A DNA stretch of 8,239 bases from Pseudomonadota bacterium (GCA_021791235.1 JAJYXA010000032.1:1-8239); one strand, 5' to 3'; shown: positions 1 through 7,279, counted from the stretch's first letter. Notes: generated by a model from the sequence alone, not told the origin. Numbers and translations: made by a program.

Positions 1-554
1 AGCACCAGTTCGGCGCCATTGCGGCGCGCCAGCGTGGCGCCCAACTCCAGGCTGCGGGAGGAAGTCGAACGATCTTCGAACAGCACCAGCACCGGCCCCG
101 CCCGCACGTTCGGGTACACGCCGGTCGCCATGGTTTGGGTCAGCGTCATGACACGGATGCCGATCCGCTTGCCCAGCACGACGAGATCGAACGCCTGCGC
201 CTGCGTACTCACCTCGGCCAGCACCCTGCCGCGCGCCACGCGGAACGACCAGCGCAGGCGCAGGCGTTCCGCCGCCTCGGCCAACTGGCGCTTCAGGGTC
301 GCCGCCTCGCGCCGCCAGACCCGCTCCATTTCCCCCAGCGACAGCGGGCGCAGTTCGCCCGACAGCACGCTGAATTCGCGCGCGAAGGGCAGGCCGATCA
401 GATGCTGCAGGCTGATGTCCTCGACGAACAGACCGGCCAGTTCCGCATCGAGTTCGGCGGCAAGCGCCGCGGCGGCGGTCAGCGCAGCGGCACTGCGCGG
501 CGATTCGTCCAGCGCCACCCATATCCTGAGGCGTGCGGACGGCTCATTCATCAT
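1..554 (-). CDS. Universal stress protein-like protein (3' end outside window)
   Basis: The frame is open from an ATG at 554-552 to the left edge (184 codons), so the C-terminus is missing. The N-terminus reads RIWVALDESPRSAAALTAAA, the beta-strand plus small-residue helix typical of UspA-fold proteins. FVEDISLQHL follows, then a charged helical stretch (about 75-105) and FDLVVLGKRIGIR, matching the family's DLVVxGxxG segment. GPVLVLFEDRSTSSRSLELG (about residues 155-175) looks like the start of a second Usp-like unit, so the full protein may be a tandem Usp. The glycine-rich ATP-binding loop is not clear in the visible part, so nucleotide binding cannot be claimed. The start overlaps the 3' end of the Lon-like protease gene. 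A strong AGGAG lies 4 nt before the first ATG and 7 nt before a second in-frame ATG at 551; either could be used. Role: probably a cytoplasmic stress protein, inferred from the fold only. Confidence 0.75.
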   Translation of the reverse strand, partial: MMNEPSARLRIWVALDESPRSAAALTAAAALAAELDAELAGLFVEDISLQHLIGLPFAREFSVLSGELRPLSLGEMERVWRREAATLKRQLAEAAERLRLRWSFRVARGRVLAEVSTQAQAFDLVVLGKRIGIRVMTLTQTMATGVYPNVRAGPVLVLFEDRSTSSRSLELGATLARRNGAELV

Positions 555-2958
555 CTGGCTCCTGCTTGCCGCCGGAACCGGGTTCGGCTTTCTTCGCATA
601 CCTGCGCCGCAACTCGGCCAGATGCGCGAGCCGCTGCGCCACGCGCTGGTCGAGGCTGCCTTCGGCATCGGGGGTGCCGACCGGGATGCCGGTCAGCAGT
701 TCGAGCGCCTCGCCCACCGTTTCCACCGCGTAGACGTGGAAGCGCCCCGCCGTTGCGGCCTCCACCACGTCCCGGCGCAGCATCAGGTGCGCCACGTTGG
801 ATGCGGGAATCAGCACCCCCTGCCGGCCGGTGAGGCCGCGCTTGTTGCAGATGTCGAAGTAGCCCTCGATCTTCTCGTTCACCGCGCCGATCGCCTGCAC
901 CCGGCCGAACTGGTCGACCGAGCCGGTTACCGCCAGCGACTGCCGGATCGGTGCGTTCGCCAGCGAGGACAGCAGCGCGCAGAGTTCCGCCACCGAGGCG
1001 CTGTCACCCTCCACCTGGCCGTAGGTCTGCTCGAACACCAGGCTGGCGGCCAGCGAAAGCGGCTGGTCGGCAGCGTAGCGCGAAGCCAGGAAGGAGGACA
1101 GGATGAGCACGCCCTTGGAGTGGATCGAGCCGCCCAGCTTGACCTCGCGCTGGATGTCGACCAGTTCGCCCTCCCCCAGGCGGGTATTGGCGGTGATGCG
1201 CGAAGGCTGGGCGAAGCTGAAATCGCCGAACTGGAGCACCGACAGGCCGTTCACCTGCCCCACCCGCTCGCCCTCGGTGTCGATGAGCAGGATGCCGCGC
1301 AGGATGGCTTCATGCGCGCGATCGCGCAGGCGGTCGGCACGTTTGATCTGCGCCTCGATCGCCCGCTCGACGTCGGCGCGCGCCACCACTTCGCGCTTGC
1401 CCTGTATGGCCCAGTAATCGGCCTCGCGCACCAGGTCGGCCAGGCTTTCCATGTGGGTGGAGAGCTTGTGCGCGTCCTCGGCGCGCCGCGCGCTGTGCTC
1501 GATCACCCGCGCCACCGCGCCGCGGTCGAACGGCCGCAGTTTTTCCCGGCGCACCAGGGTGCCGACCAGCCGCGCGTACAGCAGGTCGTTATCCCCACTG
1601 CGTTCCACTTCGTCCTGGAAATCGGCCGCCACCTTGAACAGTTCGCCGAACTCCGGATCGTATTGCGCAAGCAGGTAGTACAGCAGACGATTGCCGATCA
1701 GGATCACCTTGGCGTCGAGCGGAATCGGTTCCGGCTCCAGCGACACGGTGCTGACCAGGCTGACCATCTGGCCGAGCGACTCGATGCGGATTTCGTGGGT
1801 GGACAGCGCGCGCTTCAGCCCTTCCCAGGAAAACGGCTGGGTCAGCAGCTTGAGCGCGTCCAGCAGCAGGTAGCCGCCGTTGGCCAGGTGCAGCGCCCCC
1901 GGCTTGATCAGCAGGAAGTTGGTGACCAGCGCGCCGAGCTGGGAGACATGTTCGACCCGCCCCATCAGGTTCTGGTAGGTGGGGTGCTCCTCATAGACCA
2001 CCGGCGCGCTTTCGGTCCCATCCCGCCCCACCAGCAGGTTGACGCGGAAGCGGCTGAAATCGGGCAGTTCGCTGGTGAGCGCGGCCAAGCCCGCCAGGGC
2101 TTCCTTGGGATGGCGGAACTCGTCCATGCTCTCGATGACGTTCTGCTGCACCTCGTTGAGATAGCCGCACACCGCCGGGTAATCCGCATAGTCGCGGCGC
2201 AGGTCGTCGATCAGGTGGCCGACGGCGAACAGCACCGCCTCCTCGTTGAGCTTGCGCACCCGCCCGATGCGCTCGCGCCGCCACTGATGAGCCTGGCGGA
2301 TGACCTTTTCCAGCCGGGCCTGGAGGCTGGCAATCGCCTGCTCGATGCGCGTTTTCTCCTCGGGCGGCAATTTCTCGTAATCGTCCGGGCTCATGACCTC
2401 GTCGCCCTTGGCCGGTGCAAACGAGAAGCCGTTCGGCGTGCGCAGCAAAACGACGCCCTGCTTGCCGGCCTCGTCGCCCACCTCGGCGAATGCCTGGGCC
2501 TGGCGCTCGCCGTATTCCTCGTCGATCCGGCTCAGGCCGCGGCGGTATTCCTCACCCTCGAACACCGCCGGAATCGTGGCCTGAAGTTCCGCCACCAGTT
2601 GCTGCATGTCGGCATGCAGCCGGACCCCCATGCCGGCTGGCAGTCGAATCGCGCGCGGTTTGTGCGGCTGGCCGAAATTGTGGACGTAGCACCAGTCGGC
2701 CGGTTTGGCCGCTTCCCCCACGCGCTGGTCGAGCACCTGTCGGATCAGGGTGCGCTTGCCGCTGCCGGGCGGCCCCATGACGTAGAGGTTGTAACCCGCA
2801 TGGCGCATGCCGATGCCGAAATGCGCCGCATCGATGGCGCGCATCTGGCCGATGCCTTCGGAGAGATCCTCGAGTTCGGCGGTGGTCGTGAAACCAAAGC
2901 GGCCGGTATCGCAGGGTCGATACAGGCGGTCGGGGGAAAGCGGCGGTATGGGCGTCAT
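544..2958 (-). CDS. Lon-like ATP-dependent protease (AAA+ with S16 peptidase domain)
   Basis: An 804-residue protein of the COG1067 Lon-like family. It lacks the N-terminal substrate-binding domain of classical LonA. Walker A is GPPGSGKRT (62-70). A long, charged, probably helical insertion follows (about 110-300), before the Walker B-like GGYLLLDA (361-368) and a helical AAA lid (about 470-545). The C-terminal S16 peptidase domain (about 550-760) has the catalytic serine in EGDSAS (S653) and the lysine in NEKIEGYF (K696), so both members of the Ser-Lys dyad are present and proteolysis is expected. No signal peptide or membrane anchor is seen, so it should be cytoplasmic. The Lys/Glu/Asp-rich tail after about 785 looks disordered. 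The ATG overlaps the pncB stop as ATGA and has no strong Shine-Dalgarno, so translation is probably coupled to pncB. Its substrates cannot be told from sequence. Confidence 0.93.
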   Translation of the reverse strand: MTPIPPLSPDRLYRPCDTGRFGFTTTAELEDLSEGIGQMRAIDAAHFGIGMRHAGYNLYVMGPPGSGKRTLIRQVLDQRVGEAAKPADWCYVHNFGQPHKPRAIRLPAGMGVRLHADMQQLVAELQATIPAVFEGEEYRRGLSRIDEEYGERQAQAFAEVGDEAGKQGVVLLRTPNGFSFAPAKGDEVMSPDDYEKLPPEEKTRIEQAIASLQARLEKVIRQAHQWRRERIGRVRKLNEEAVLFAVGHLIDDLRRDYADYPAVCGYLNEVQQNVIESMDEFRHPKEALAGLAALTSELPDFSRFRVNLLVGRDGTESAPVVYEEHPTYQNLMGRVEHVSQLGALVTNFLLIKPGALHLANGGYLLLDALKLLTQPFSWEGLKRALSTHEIRIESLGQMVSLVSTVSLEPEPIPLDAKVILIGNRLLYYLLAQYDPEFGELFKVAADFQDEVERSGDNDLLYARLVGTLVRREKLRPFDRGAVARVIEHSARRAEDAHKLSTHMESLADLVREADYWAIQGKREVVARADVERAIEAQIKRADRLRDRAHEAILRGILLIDTEGERVGQVNGLSVLQFGDFSFAQPSRITANTRLGEGELVDIQREVKLGGSIHSKGVLILSSFLASRYAADQPLSLAASLVFEQTYGQVEGDSASVAELCALLSSLANAPIRQSLAVTGSVDQFGRVQAIGAVNEKIEGYFDICNKRGLTGRQGVLIPASNVAHLMLRRDVVEAATAGRFHVYAVETVGEALELLTGIPVGTPDAEGSLDQRVAQRLAHLAELRRRYAKKAEPGSGGKQEPDDE

Positions 2959-4313
2959 CTTGTCAGGTCGCTCTTGCGGGTTGATGAATGCCGGTCGACC
3001 TGCGCCGCGAGTGTGTGCAGCACAGGGGAAATTTCCACTCGATACTCGAATTCTTCCAGACGGCGCAACGGTTCCGGCAGTCGGGCGAGGTTAGCCGCGG
3101 CATGACGGCGGACGTCCGGCAAGCTCGGTGCCTGCGCCAGGCGGCGTCCCTCGCGCATCACCGGTTCAAGCAGCGGCTCGCCCGGCTGGGCGTCGCTTTC
3201 CAGCGTCACCACATCCCGTGCCATGCGGCCGTCGGCGTCGTGGCGGCGGTACACCTGCTTGCGTCCGGGCCAGGTCGCCTTGCCCTCGGAGCGCTTGCGG
3301 CGTGCCTTGCCGGCATATTCCTGCAGCTTGTAGGCGCAATCGAGGTAAGGCAGATCGCTCGACGTATCCATGCGGGTGCCGACGCCGAAGCCGTCCACCG
3401 GCGCGGCGACGGCCAGCATGTCGCGCAACGCGACTTCGTCGAGGTCGCCGCTGGCGAAGATCATGACGTGATTCAAGCCGCCCGCATCGAGGATGGCCCG
3501 CACCCGGCGGGCATGCCCGGCGAGATCGCCGGAATCGATGCGCACCCCCTTGATGCGGATCCCGGCAGTGGCCAGTCTGGGGGCCAGCGCCACCACCTTG
3601 TGCGCCGCCGCCTCGGTATCCCAGGTGTCGATCAGCAGCACCACGTTTTCAGGTTGCGCATGGGCGAAATGCTCGAAGGCCAGCGCCTCGTCGTCGTGCG
3701 CCTGCACGAAGGAATGCGCCATGGTGCCGAACAGGGGGATGCCGAACTGCTGGCCGGCGAGCACCGTCGAGGTGCCGGAAAAGCCGGCGAGGTAGCTCGC
3801 GCGCGCCGCCAGCAGGCCCGCCTCCGCCCCGTGCGCGCGACGCAGACCGAAATCCACCAGCAGCCTGTCCGGCGCCACCAGCACCGAACGCGCGGCCTTG
3901 GAAGCGATCAGGGTCTGCAGGTGCAGCAGGTTGATCAGCCGCGTTTCCACCAGTTGCGCCTGCGCGATCGGCGCCGTCACGCGCAGGATCGGCTCGTTGG
4001 GGAAGAACACCGTGCCTTCGGGCATCGCATGGACGTCGCCGGTGAAGCGCAGCGTTTCCAGCGAAGCGAGGAAGGCCGGCCTGAAGCGGCCGGTGGACGC
4101 CAGCCATTCCAGTTCCTCGGGTGTGAAATGCACCTGTTCGAGGAATTCCAGCGCGTGTTCGAGCCCCGCCGCCAGCAGAAAACCGCGCCCCGGACGCAGC
4201 CTGCGCACGAAGAACTCGAACACCGCAACGTCTTCCATGCCGGCGTCGTGATAGCCCTGCAGCATGGTAAGCTGATAAAGATCGGTCAGCAGGACGCTGG
4301 TCGCGGGATTCAT
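2955..4313 (-). CDS. pncB: Nicotinate phosphoribosyltransferase
   Basis: A 452-residue enzyme that joins nicotinate to PRPP, with ATP hydrolysis, to give nicotinate mononucleotide: the committed step of the Preiss-Handler NAD salvage route in the cytoplasm. Family signatures in order: TDLYQLTM (10-17), DFGLRRAHG (154-162), GTSTVLAG (180-187), GTMAHSF (196-202, with H200 at the place of the phosphorylated histidine), RIDSGDL (258-264), FASGDLDE (286-293) and DGFGVGTRM (307-315, the phosphate-binding region). The C-terminal part (375-425) has the GEPLLEPVM and RLPEPLR patterns common in the family. The frame stays open upstream to 4706, but the ATG at 4313-4311 is chosen because the family's conserved N-terminus starts there and upstream sequence is the pncA gene in another frame. 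The ATG overlaps the pncA stop by 4 nt, and its stop overlaps the protease start in the same way. AAGG about 10 nt upstream may serve as ribosome binding site. Confidence 0.96.
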   Translation of the reverse strand: MNPATSVLLTDLYQLTMLQGYHDAGMEDVAVFEFFVRRLRPGRGFLLAAGLEHALEFLEQVHFTPEELEWLASTGRFRPAFLASLETLRFTGDVHAMPEGTVFFPNEPILRVTAPIAQAQLVETRLINLLHLQTLIASKAARSVLVAPDRLLVDFGLRRAHGAEAGLLAARASYLAGFSGTSTVLAGQQFGIPLFGTMAHSFVQAHDDEALAFEHFAHAQPENVVLLIDTWDTEAAAHKVVALAPRLATAGIRIKGVRIDSGDLAGHARRVRAILDAGGLNHVMIFASGDLDEVALRDMLAVAAPVDGFGVGTRMDTSSDLPYLDCAYKLQEYAGKARRKRSEGKATWPGRKQVYRRHDADGRMARDVVTLESDAQPGEPLLEPVMREGRRLAQAPSLPDVRRHAAANLARLPEPLRRLEEFEYRVEISPVLHTLAAQVDRHSSTRKSDLTR

Positions 4314-4924
4314 GCGGACAGGCCTTGCAGCGAGATGCGCTGCGCGCCGAGCCTCGCCATCTCCGCCTCGGCACGCTGCCCGTCGCCGGGCCGGACGTCC
4401 ACCGCCCGGATCGCGTCGCTGAGCAGCATCACCTCGTAGCCGAGCCGCAGCGCATCGCGCACGGTGTTGAGCACGCAGTAGTCGGTGGCGAGCCCGCCGA
4501 CGAACAGCCGGCGGACGCCGGCCGCGCGCAGCCGCGCGTCCAGGTCGGTGCCTTCGAAGCCGGAATAGGCATCCCGGTCCGCCGAGGTCGCCTTGGAAAT
4601 CACGGCGGCGGCAGGCGGCAGGCGGAGCGCCGCGGCGAATTCCGCGCCCCGCGTGTGGGCGATGCAGTGCGGCGGCCACGGTCCGCCCTGCTCGCGAAAC
4701 GAGCAATGCCGCTCCGGATGCCAGTCGCGCGTGGCGCAGACCGGCAGGCCCCGCGCCTTGAACGCGTCGATCGCGCGGTTGAGCGCCGGCACCACCTCGT
4801 CGCCGCGCGGCACCGCCAGGCTGCCGCCCGGCAGGAAGTCGTTCTGCACGTCGACGATCAGCAGCGCGTCGCCCGGCTGGAGTTGCCAGTGCGCCCGGTC
4901 CGGCGATTCCGTGAAGGCGTTCAT
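4310..4924 (-). CDS. pncA: Nicotinamidase (isochorismatase-fold amidohydrolase)
   Basis: A 204-residue protein of usual length for PncA. It hydrolyses nicotinamide to nicotinate and ammonia, supplying PncB encoded next to it. By comparison with known nicotinamidases the catalytic triad is D25 (in LIVDVQNDFLPGG), K111 (VISKAT) and C150 (GLATDYCVLNT). The metal site is D67, H69, H73 and H86 (ATRDWHPERH, then PPHC). The GGLATDYCV segment also carries the cis-peptide/oxyanion region of the fold. All key residues are present, so activity is expected. The ATG at 4924-4922 has GGAAAG about 8 nt upstream. The stop overlaps the pncB ATG (ATGA). A gap of 49 nt separates it from the small gene upstream, with no terminator visible, so it is probably the second gene of the transcript that starts near 5180. 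Confidence 0.96.
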   Translation of the reverse strand: MNAFTESPDRAHWQLQPGDALLIVDVQNDFLPGGSLAVPRGDEVVPALNRAIDAFKARGLPVCATRDWHPERHCSFREQGGPWPPHCIAHTRGAEFAAALRLPPAAAVISKATSADRDAYSGFEGTDLDARLRAAGVRRLFVGGLATDYCVLNTVRDALRLGYEVMLLSDAIRAVDVRPGDGQRAEAEMARLGAQRISLQGLSA

Positions 4925-4973
4925 GTGGGCGGCTTTCCGATTCCGATACAGGCGTAGCGTTCAGCGCGGTGTC

Positions 4974-5144
4974 CTAATGCAGTTCCTCGTCCTCATCATG
5001 ATGAAAGACCAGGTCCCTCAGTTCGACCTTGACGGGTTCGCCCACCGGCTTCTCGGTCACATCCACCGCCTGAAACAGCCATTGCTCCCCCTCCAGCCAA
5101 CAGTAACCGAACTGCGCCTTGTAGAAACATTCCTTGGGTTGCAT
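4974..5144 (-). CDS. Small acidic protein of unknown function, first gene of the NAD salvage operon
   Basis: A 56-residue frame, starting MQPKECFYKAQFGYCWLEGE and ending in an acidic, histidine-containing tail (FHHDEDEELH) before a TAG stop. Support for it being real: a good Shine-Dalgarno (GAAAGG at 5157-5152, 7 nt from the ATG), a candidate promoter just upstream, coding-like composition, and a position 49 nt ahead of pncA on the same strand. The first half is rich in aromatic residues and has two cysteines (C6, C15). The middle (VDVTEKPVGEPVKVELRDLV) alternates like beta strands. No signal peptide or membrane segment. I do not recognise the family. The aromatic/beta character and acidic tail would fit a small soluble beta-barrel or adaptor protein, but that is a guess. 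The tail could bind metal through its His-His-Asp/Glu cluster, also untested. Confidence 0.68.
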   Translation of the reverse strand: MQPKECFYKAQFGYCWLEGEQWLFQAVDVTEKPVGEPVKVELRDLVFHHDEDEELH

Positions 5145-5151
5145 GGTTTTA

Positions 5152-5157
5152 CCTTTC
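5152..5157 (-). promoter_or_regulatory. Ribosome binding site of the 56-residue gene
   Basis: GAAAGG on the minus strand, 7 nt from the ATG at 5144-5142. It is the main evidence that this short frame is translated and that this ATG is the start. Confidence 0.6.
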
Positions 5158-5181
5158 TTTTGGGCAAGTTCCCTTTTGAGT

Positions 5182-5207
5182 CTGGCATATTATTAAAACG
5201 ATGCCAG
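5182..5207. repeat. Perfect 7-bp inverted repeat, candidate operator
   Basis: CTGGCAT (5182-5188) and ATGCCAG (5201-5207) are exact reverse complements separated by 12 AT-rich bases. Arm centres are 19 bp apart, close to two helical turns, as expected for a dimeric regulator. The element covers the candidate -10 boxes of both divergent promoters, so a bound protein could repress the salvage operon and the PRPP synthetase together. No regulator gene is in the window. Chance occurrence in a region of this size is not negligible. Confidence 0.45.
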
Positions 5208-5236
5208 CACCTTAGGCGCCTGTCGGAGACCGTTCG

Positions 5237-6223
5237 ATGACCCGGGAAGAACCCTGCCTGTTCGCACTTGACGCCAGCCGCGCCTACGGCGAACGGGTGG
5301 CGGCAGCGCTGGGGATCACGCTCTCCAGCCACGAGGAACGCGAATTCGAGGACGGCGAGCACAAGGCGCGGCCGCTGGAAAACGTGCGCGGCCGGGACGT
5401 GTACGTAATCCACTCGCTCTACGGCGAGCCGGGCATCAGCGCCAACGACAAGCTGGTCCGCCTGCTGTTCTTCATCGGCGCCCTGAAGGACGCCTCGGCC
5501 GCCCGGGTCACCGCCGTCTGCCCCTATCTGGCCTATTCCCGCAAGGACCGCCGGACCAAGCCGCGCGACCCGGTCGGCAGCCGCTATGTCGCCCAGCTGT
5601 TCGAGGCGGTGGGCACCAACCGGATGGTGACCCTGGACGTGCACAACCTGGCCGCCTACCAGAATGCCTTCCGCATTCCGGCCGAGCATCTGGAAGCCCG
5701 CGGCCTGTTCGTCGCCTGGTTCGCGGCACGGCTGCAGGACGAAGACATCGTGGTGGTGTCGCCGGACGCGGGCGGGGTCAAGCGGGCGGATGCCTTTCGC
5801 GATTCCCTCGCCCGTGCGCTCGGCCGTCCCGTCGGTTCAGCCTTCATGGAAAAGCGCCGCAGCGGGGGCGTGGTGTCCGGCGAGGCGGTGGTCGGCGAGA
5901 TCGGCGGCAGGACCGCGATCATCATCGACGACCTCGTCAGCAGCGGCACCACTCTGGCGCGGGCGGCCGCCGCCTGCAAAACGCTGGGGGCGAAGCGGGT
6001 GTTCGCCGCAGCCAGCCACGGCGTGTTTGCCGGCGCGGCGGCCGAGGTGCTGGCCGATCCGGCCCTGGAAAAAGTGCTGGTCGCCGACACGATTCCGCCG
6101 TTCCGGCTGCCGTCGGCGTTGCTGCAAAGCCGGGTCGAGGTGCTGGAAACGGCGCCGCTCTTCGCCGAGGCCATCCGCCGCCTGCACGGCGGCGGTTCGC
6201 TGGTCGAGCTGCTGCAGGACTGA
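5237..6223 (+). CDS. prs: Ribose-phosphate pyrophosphokinase (PRPP synthetase), divergent type
   Basis: A 328-residue enzyme that makes PRPP from ribose 5-phosphate and ATP. Features in order: [10 protein letters not shown] (37-46, the N-terminal FxDGE region), the catalytic flexible-loop region [20 protein letters not shown] (97-116), DVHN (134-137, usually DLHA), [11 protein letters not shown] (174-184), KRRSGG (206-211) and the PRPP/ribose-phosphate loop DDLVSSGTT (231-239). Length is slightly above the ~315 residues of housekeeping Prs, and several motifs differ from the classical form (DDMIDTGGT in E. coli). This is therefore probably a specialised paralogue, with the housekeeping copy elsewhere; that is inference. 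The ATG at 5237 has GGAG 8 nt upstream. It is transcribed away from pncA-pncB, whose PncB consumes PRPP, which supports a role in NAD salvage. It ends 3 nt short of the convergent kinase-like gene, and no terminator hairpin is visible there. Confidence 0.93.
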   Translation: MTREEPCLFALDASRAYGERVAAALGITLSSHEEREFEDGEHKARPLENVRGRDVYVIHSLYGEPGISANDKLVRLLFFIGALKDASAARVTAVCPYLAYSRKDRRTKPRDPVGSRYVAQLFEAVGTNRMVTLDVHNLAAYQNAFRIPAEHLEARGLFVAWFAARLQDEDIVVVSPDAGGVKRADAFRDSLARALGRPVGSAFMEKRRSGGVVSGEAVVGEIGGRTAIIIDDLVSSGTTLARAAAACKTLGAKRVFAAASHGVFAGAAAEVLADPALEKVLVADTIPPFRLPSALLQSRVEVLETAPLFAEAIRRLHGGGSLVELLQD

Positions 6224-6226
6224 GCG

Positions 6227-7279
6227 TCAGCTTGCTGCCGAATCGGCATGCCGCTGCGCAAGTTCGAGATAATCCCCGGCCGTTGCGATCCATTTGCCCG
6301 GCGGATGCCTGCCGTCGTCGCGCAGGTGCCAGAGGGCAAGCTTGGCGCGCAGCACCGCCCGGCAGCTCTGATAGAAATGAATCAGCGCCTCGGGCGGGGC
6401 GTCGCCGCTCGCCTCGCGATACGCTTCCAGCAGCCAGCGCCCCACCTGCGGCGCGTGCAGCCGCTCGCATTCCAGCGCCAGGTAGCCCAGTTCGTCGGCC
6501 GGATCGAGGATGCGGAATTCGCGCCTGAACTCCAGGCAATCGATGACGACCGGCTCCGCAAGCAGACACACGTGCTCCGGCCGCAGGTCGCCGTGGCCCT
6601 CGACGATGCGGCCCTGCCGCACGCGAGAATCGAGCAGTTCGGCGTGGCTTTGCAGGAAACTCAACTGGAGGTGGGCGAGGCGTTCCAGTAGCCCGGGGGC
6701 GAGGCCGAATTCAGGGCTGGCCAGTTCGTGCAGGTTGTCCTCGATCCGCCCGGCCAGGCCTTGCCGATAGGCCTCGGGCGTGATGGCCTCTGCAGCCGCC
6801 TCAGCATAGAAACAGGCCAGCCGGCGGGCCAGACGACCGATTTCCGCCTGTTCGACAGCCCCGCGGCGCAGCAGGCGATCGAGCATGCGATCCGCCGGCA
6901 GCCGCCGCATCCGCACCAGCCAGTCCACCGTCTCCCCCGCCCCGCCCAGGCTCATTCGACCATCAGCGCCCAGCACCAGCGGAATCACGCCGAGGTAGAC
7001 GTCGGCGGCCAGACGCCGGTTGAGCCGCGCCTCCTCCTCGCAGTCCAGGCGCCGCGCCTCGACCGTGCTGAAGTCGAGGTAGGCGTAGCGCACCGGCTTC
7101 TTCAGCTTATAGGCATGGGTGTCGGTGAGGAAGACCCAGGACATGTGGGTTTCCAGCGCTTCCACCCGCGCGGGCGCCTCAGGATAGGCGTCCGGCCGCT
7201 TGAGGAAACCGAGCTTGGCCTCGAGGGCGGCAGCCAGCCCTGGCCGGGGTAAAGCGTGTGGGGGGTGGCTGGTGTTCAT
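6227..7279 (-). CDS. COG2187-family kinase-like (aminoglycoside phosphotransferase-fold) protein
   Basis: A 350-residue protein with the protein-kinase/APH fold. THMSWVFLTDTHAYKLKKPV (44-63) matches the family's N-lobe, with a lysine (K58 or K60/61) as candidate ATP ligand. HGDLRPEHVCL (229-239) is the catalytic loop with D231, and VIDCLEF (245-251) supplies the metal-binding D247. Many relatives carry a second, P-loop ATPase domain after this one; here the protein ends without a Walker A, so it is the kinase-only form. Substrate unknown. The frame extends to a GTG at 7393, but the ATG at 7279-7277 is preferred: the extra 38 residues are unlike the family and would lie across the promoter region, and GGAAGG precedes the ATG (closely, 2 nt). 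It is convergent with the PRPP synthetase gene (3 nt gap) and divergent from the 166-residue protein gene. No signal peptide. Confidence 0.85.
   Translation of the reverse strand: MNTSHPPHALPRPGLAAALEAKLGFLKRPDAYPEAPARVEALETHMSWVFLTDTHAYKLKKPVRYAYLDFSTVEARRLDCEEEARLNRRLAADVYLGVIPLVLGADGRMSLGGAGETVDWLVRMRRLPADRMLDRLLRRGAVEQAEIGRLARRLACFYAEAAAEAITPEAYRQGLAGRIEDNLHELASPEFGLAPGLLERLAHLQLSFLQSHAELLDSRVRQGRIVEGHGDLRPEHVCLLAEPVVIDCLEFRREFRILDPADELGYLALECERLHAPQVGRWLLEAYREASGDAPPEALIHFYQSCRAVLRAKLALWHLRDDGRHPPGKWIATAGDYLELAQRHADSAAS

Larger units (their letters stand above)
5145..5236. promoter_or_regulatory. Divergent promoter region between the NAD salvage operon and the PRPP synthetase gene
   Basis: A 92-nt intergenic stretch, clearly more AT-rich than the genes beside it around 5150-5200. 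On the plus strand TATTAT (5188-5193) matches five of six -10 positions. On the minus strand TAATAT (5192-5187) overlaps it. Neither has a convincing -35 at 16-18 nt, so both promoters may need an activator, or the assignment may be wrong. Inferred leaders are about 35-40 nt each. A perfect inverted repeat brackets the two -10 candidates (listed separately). GGAG at 5225-5228 is the ribosome binding site of the PRPP synthetase gene, 8 nt before its ATG. Confidence 0.5.

Noticed and set aside
19..3105. A 1028-codon open frame on the plus strand
   Set aside because: It lies antisense to the protease and USP-like genes, whose motifs and catalytic residues are clear. The translation is low-complexity, rich in Arg, Ala, Gln and His, as expected for a shadow frame in GC-rich DNA.
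2988..4439. A 483-codon plus-strand frame antisense to pncB
   Set aside because: pncB on the other strand is certain from its signature motifs; this frame has shadow-type composition and no recognisable domain.
4314..4706. Upstream extension of the pncB frame
   Set aside because: It overlaps pncA in another frame, and the conserved N-terminus of the family starts at the ATG at 4313.
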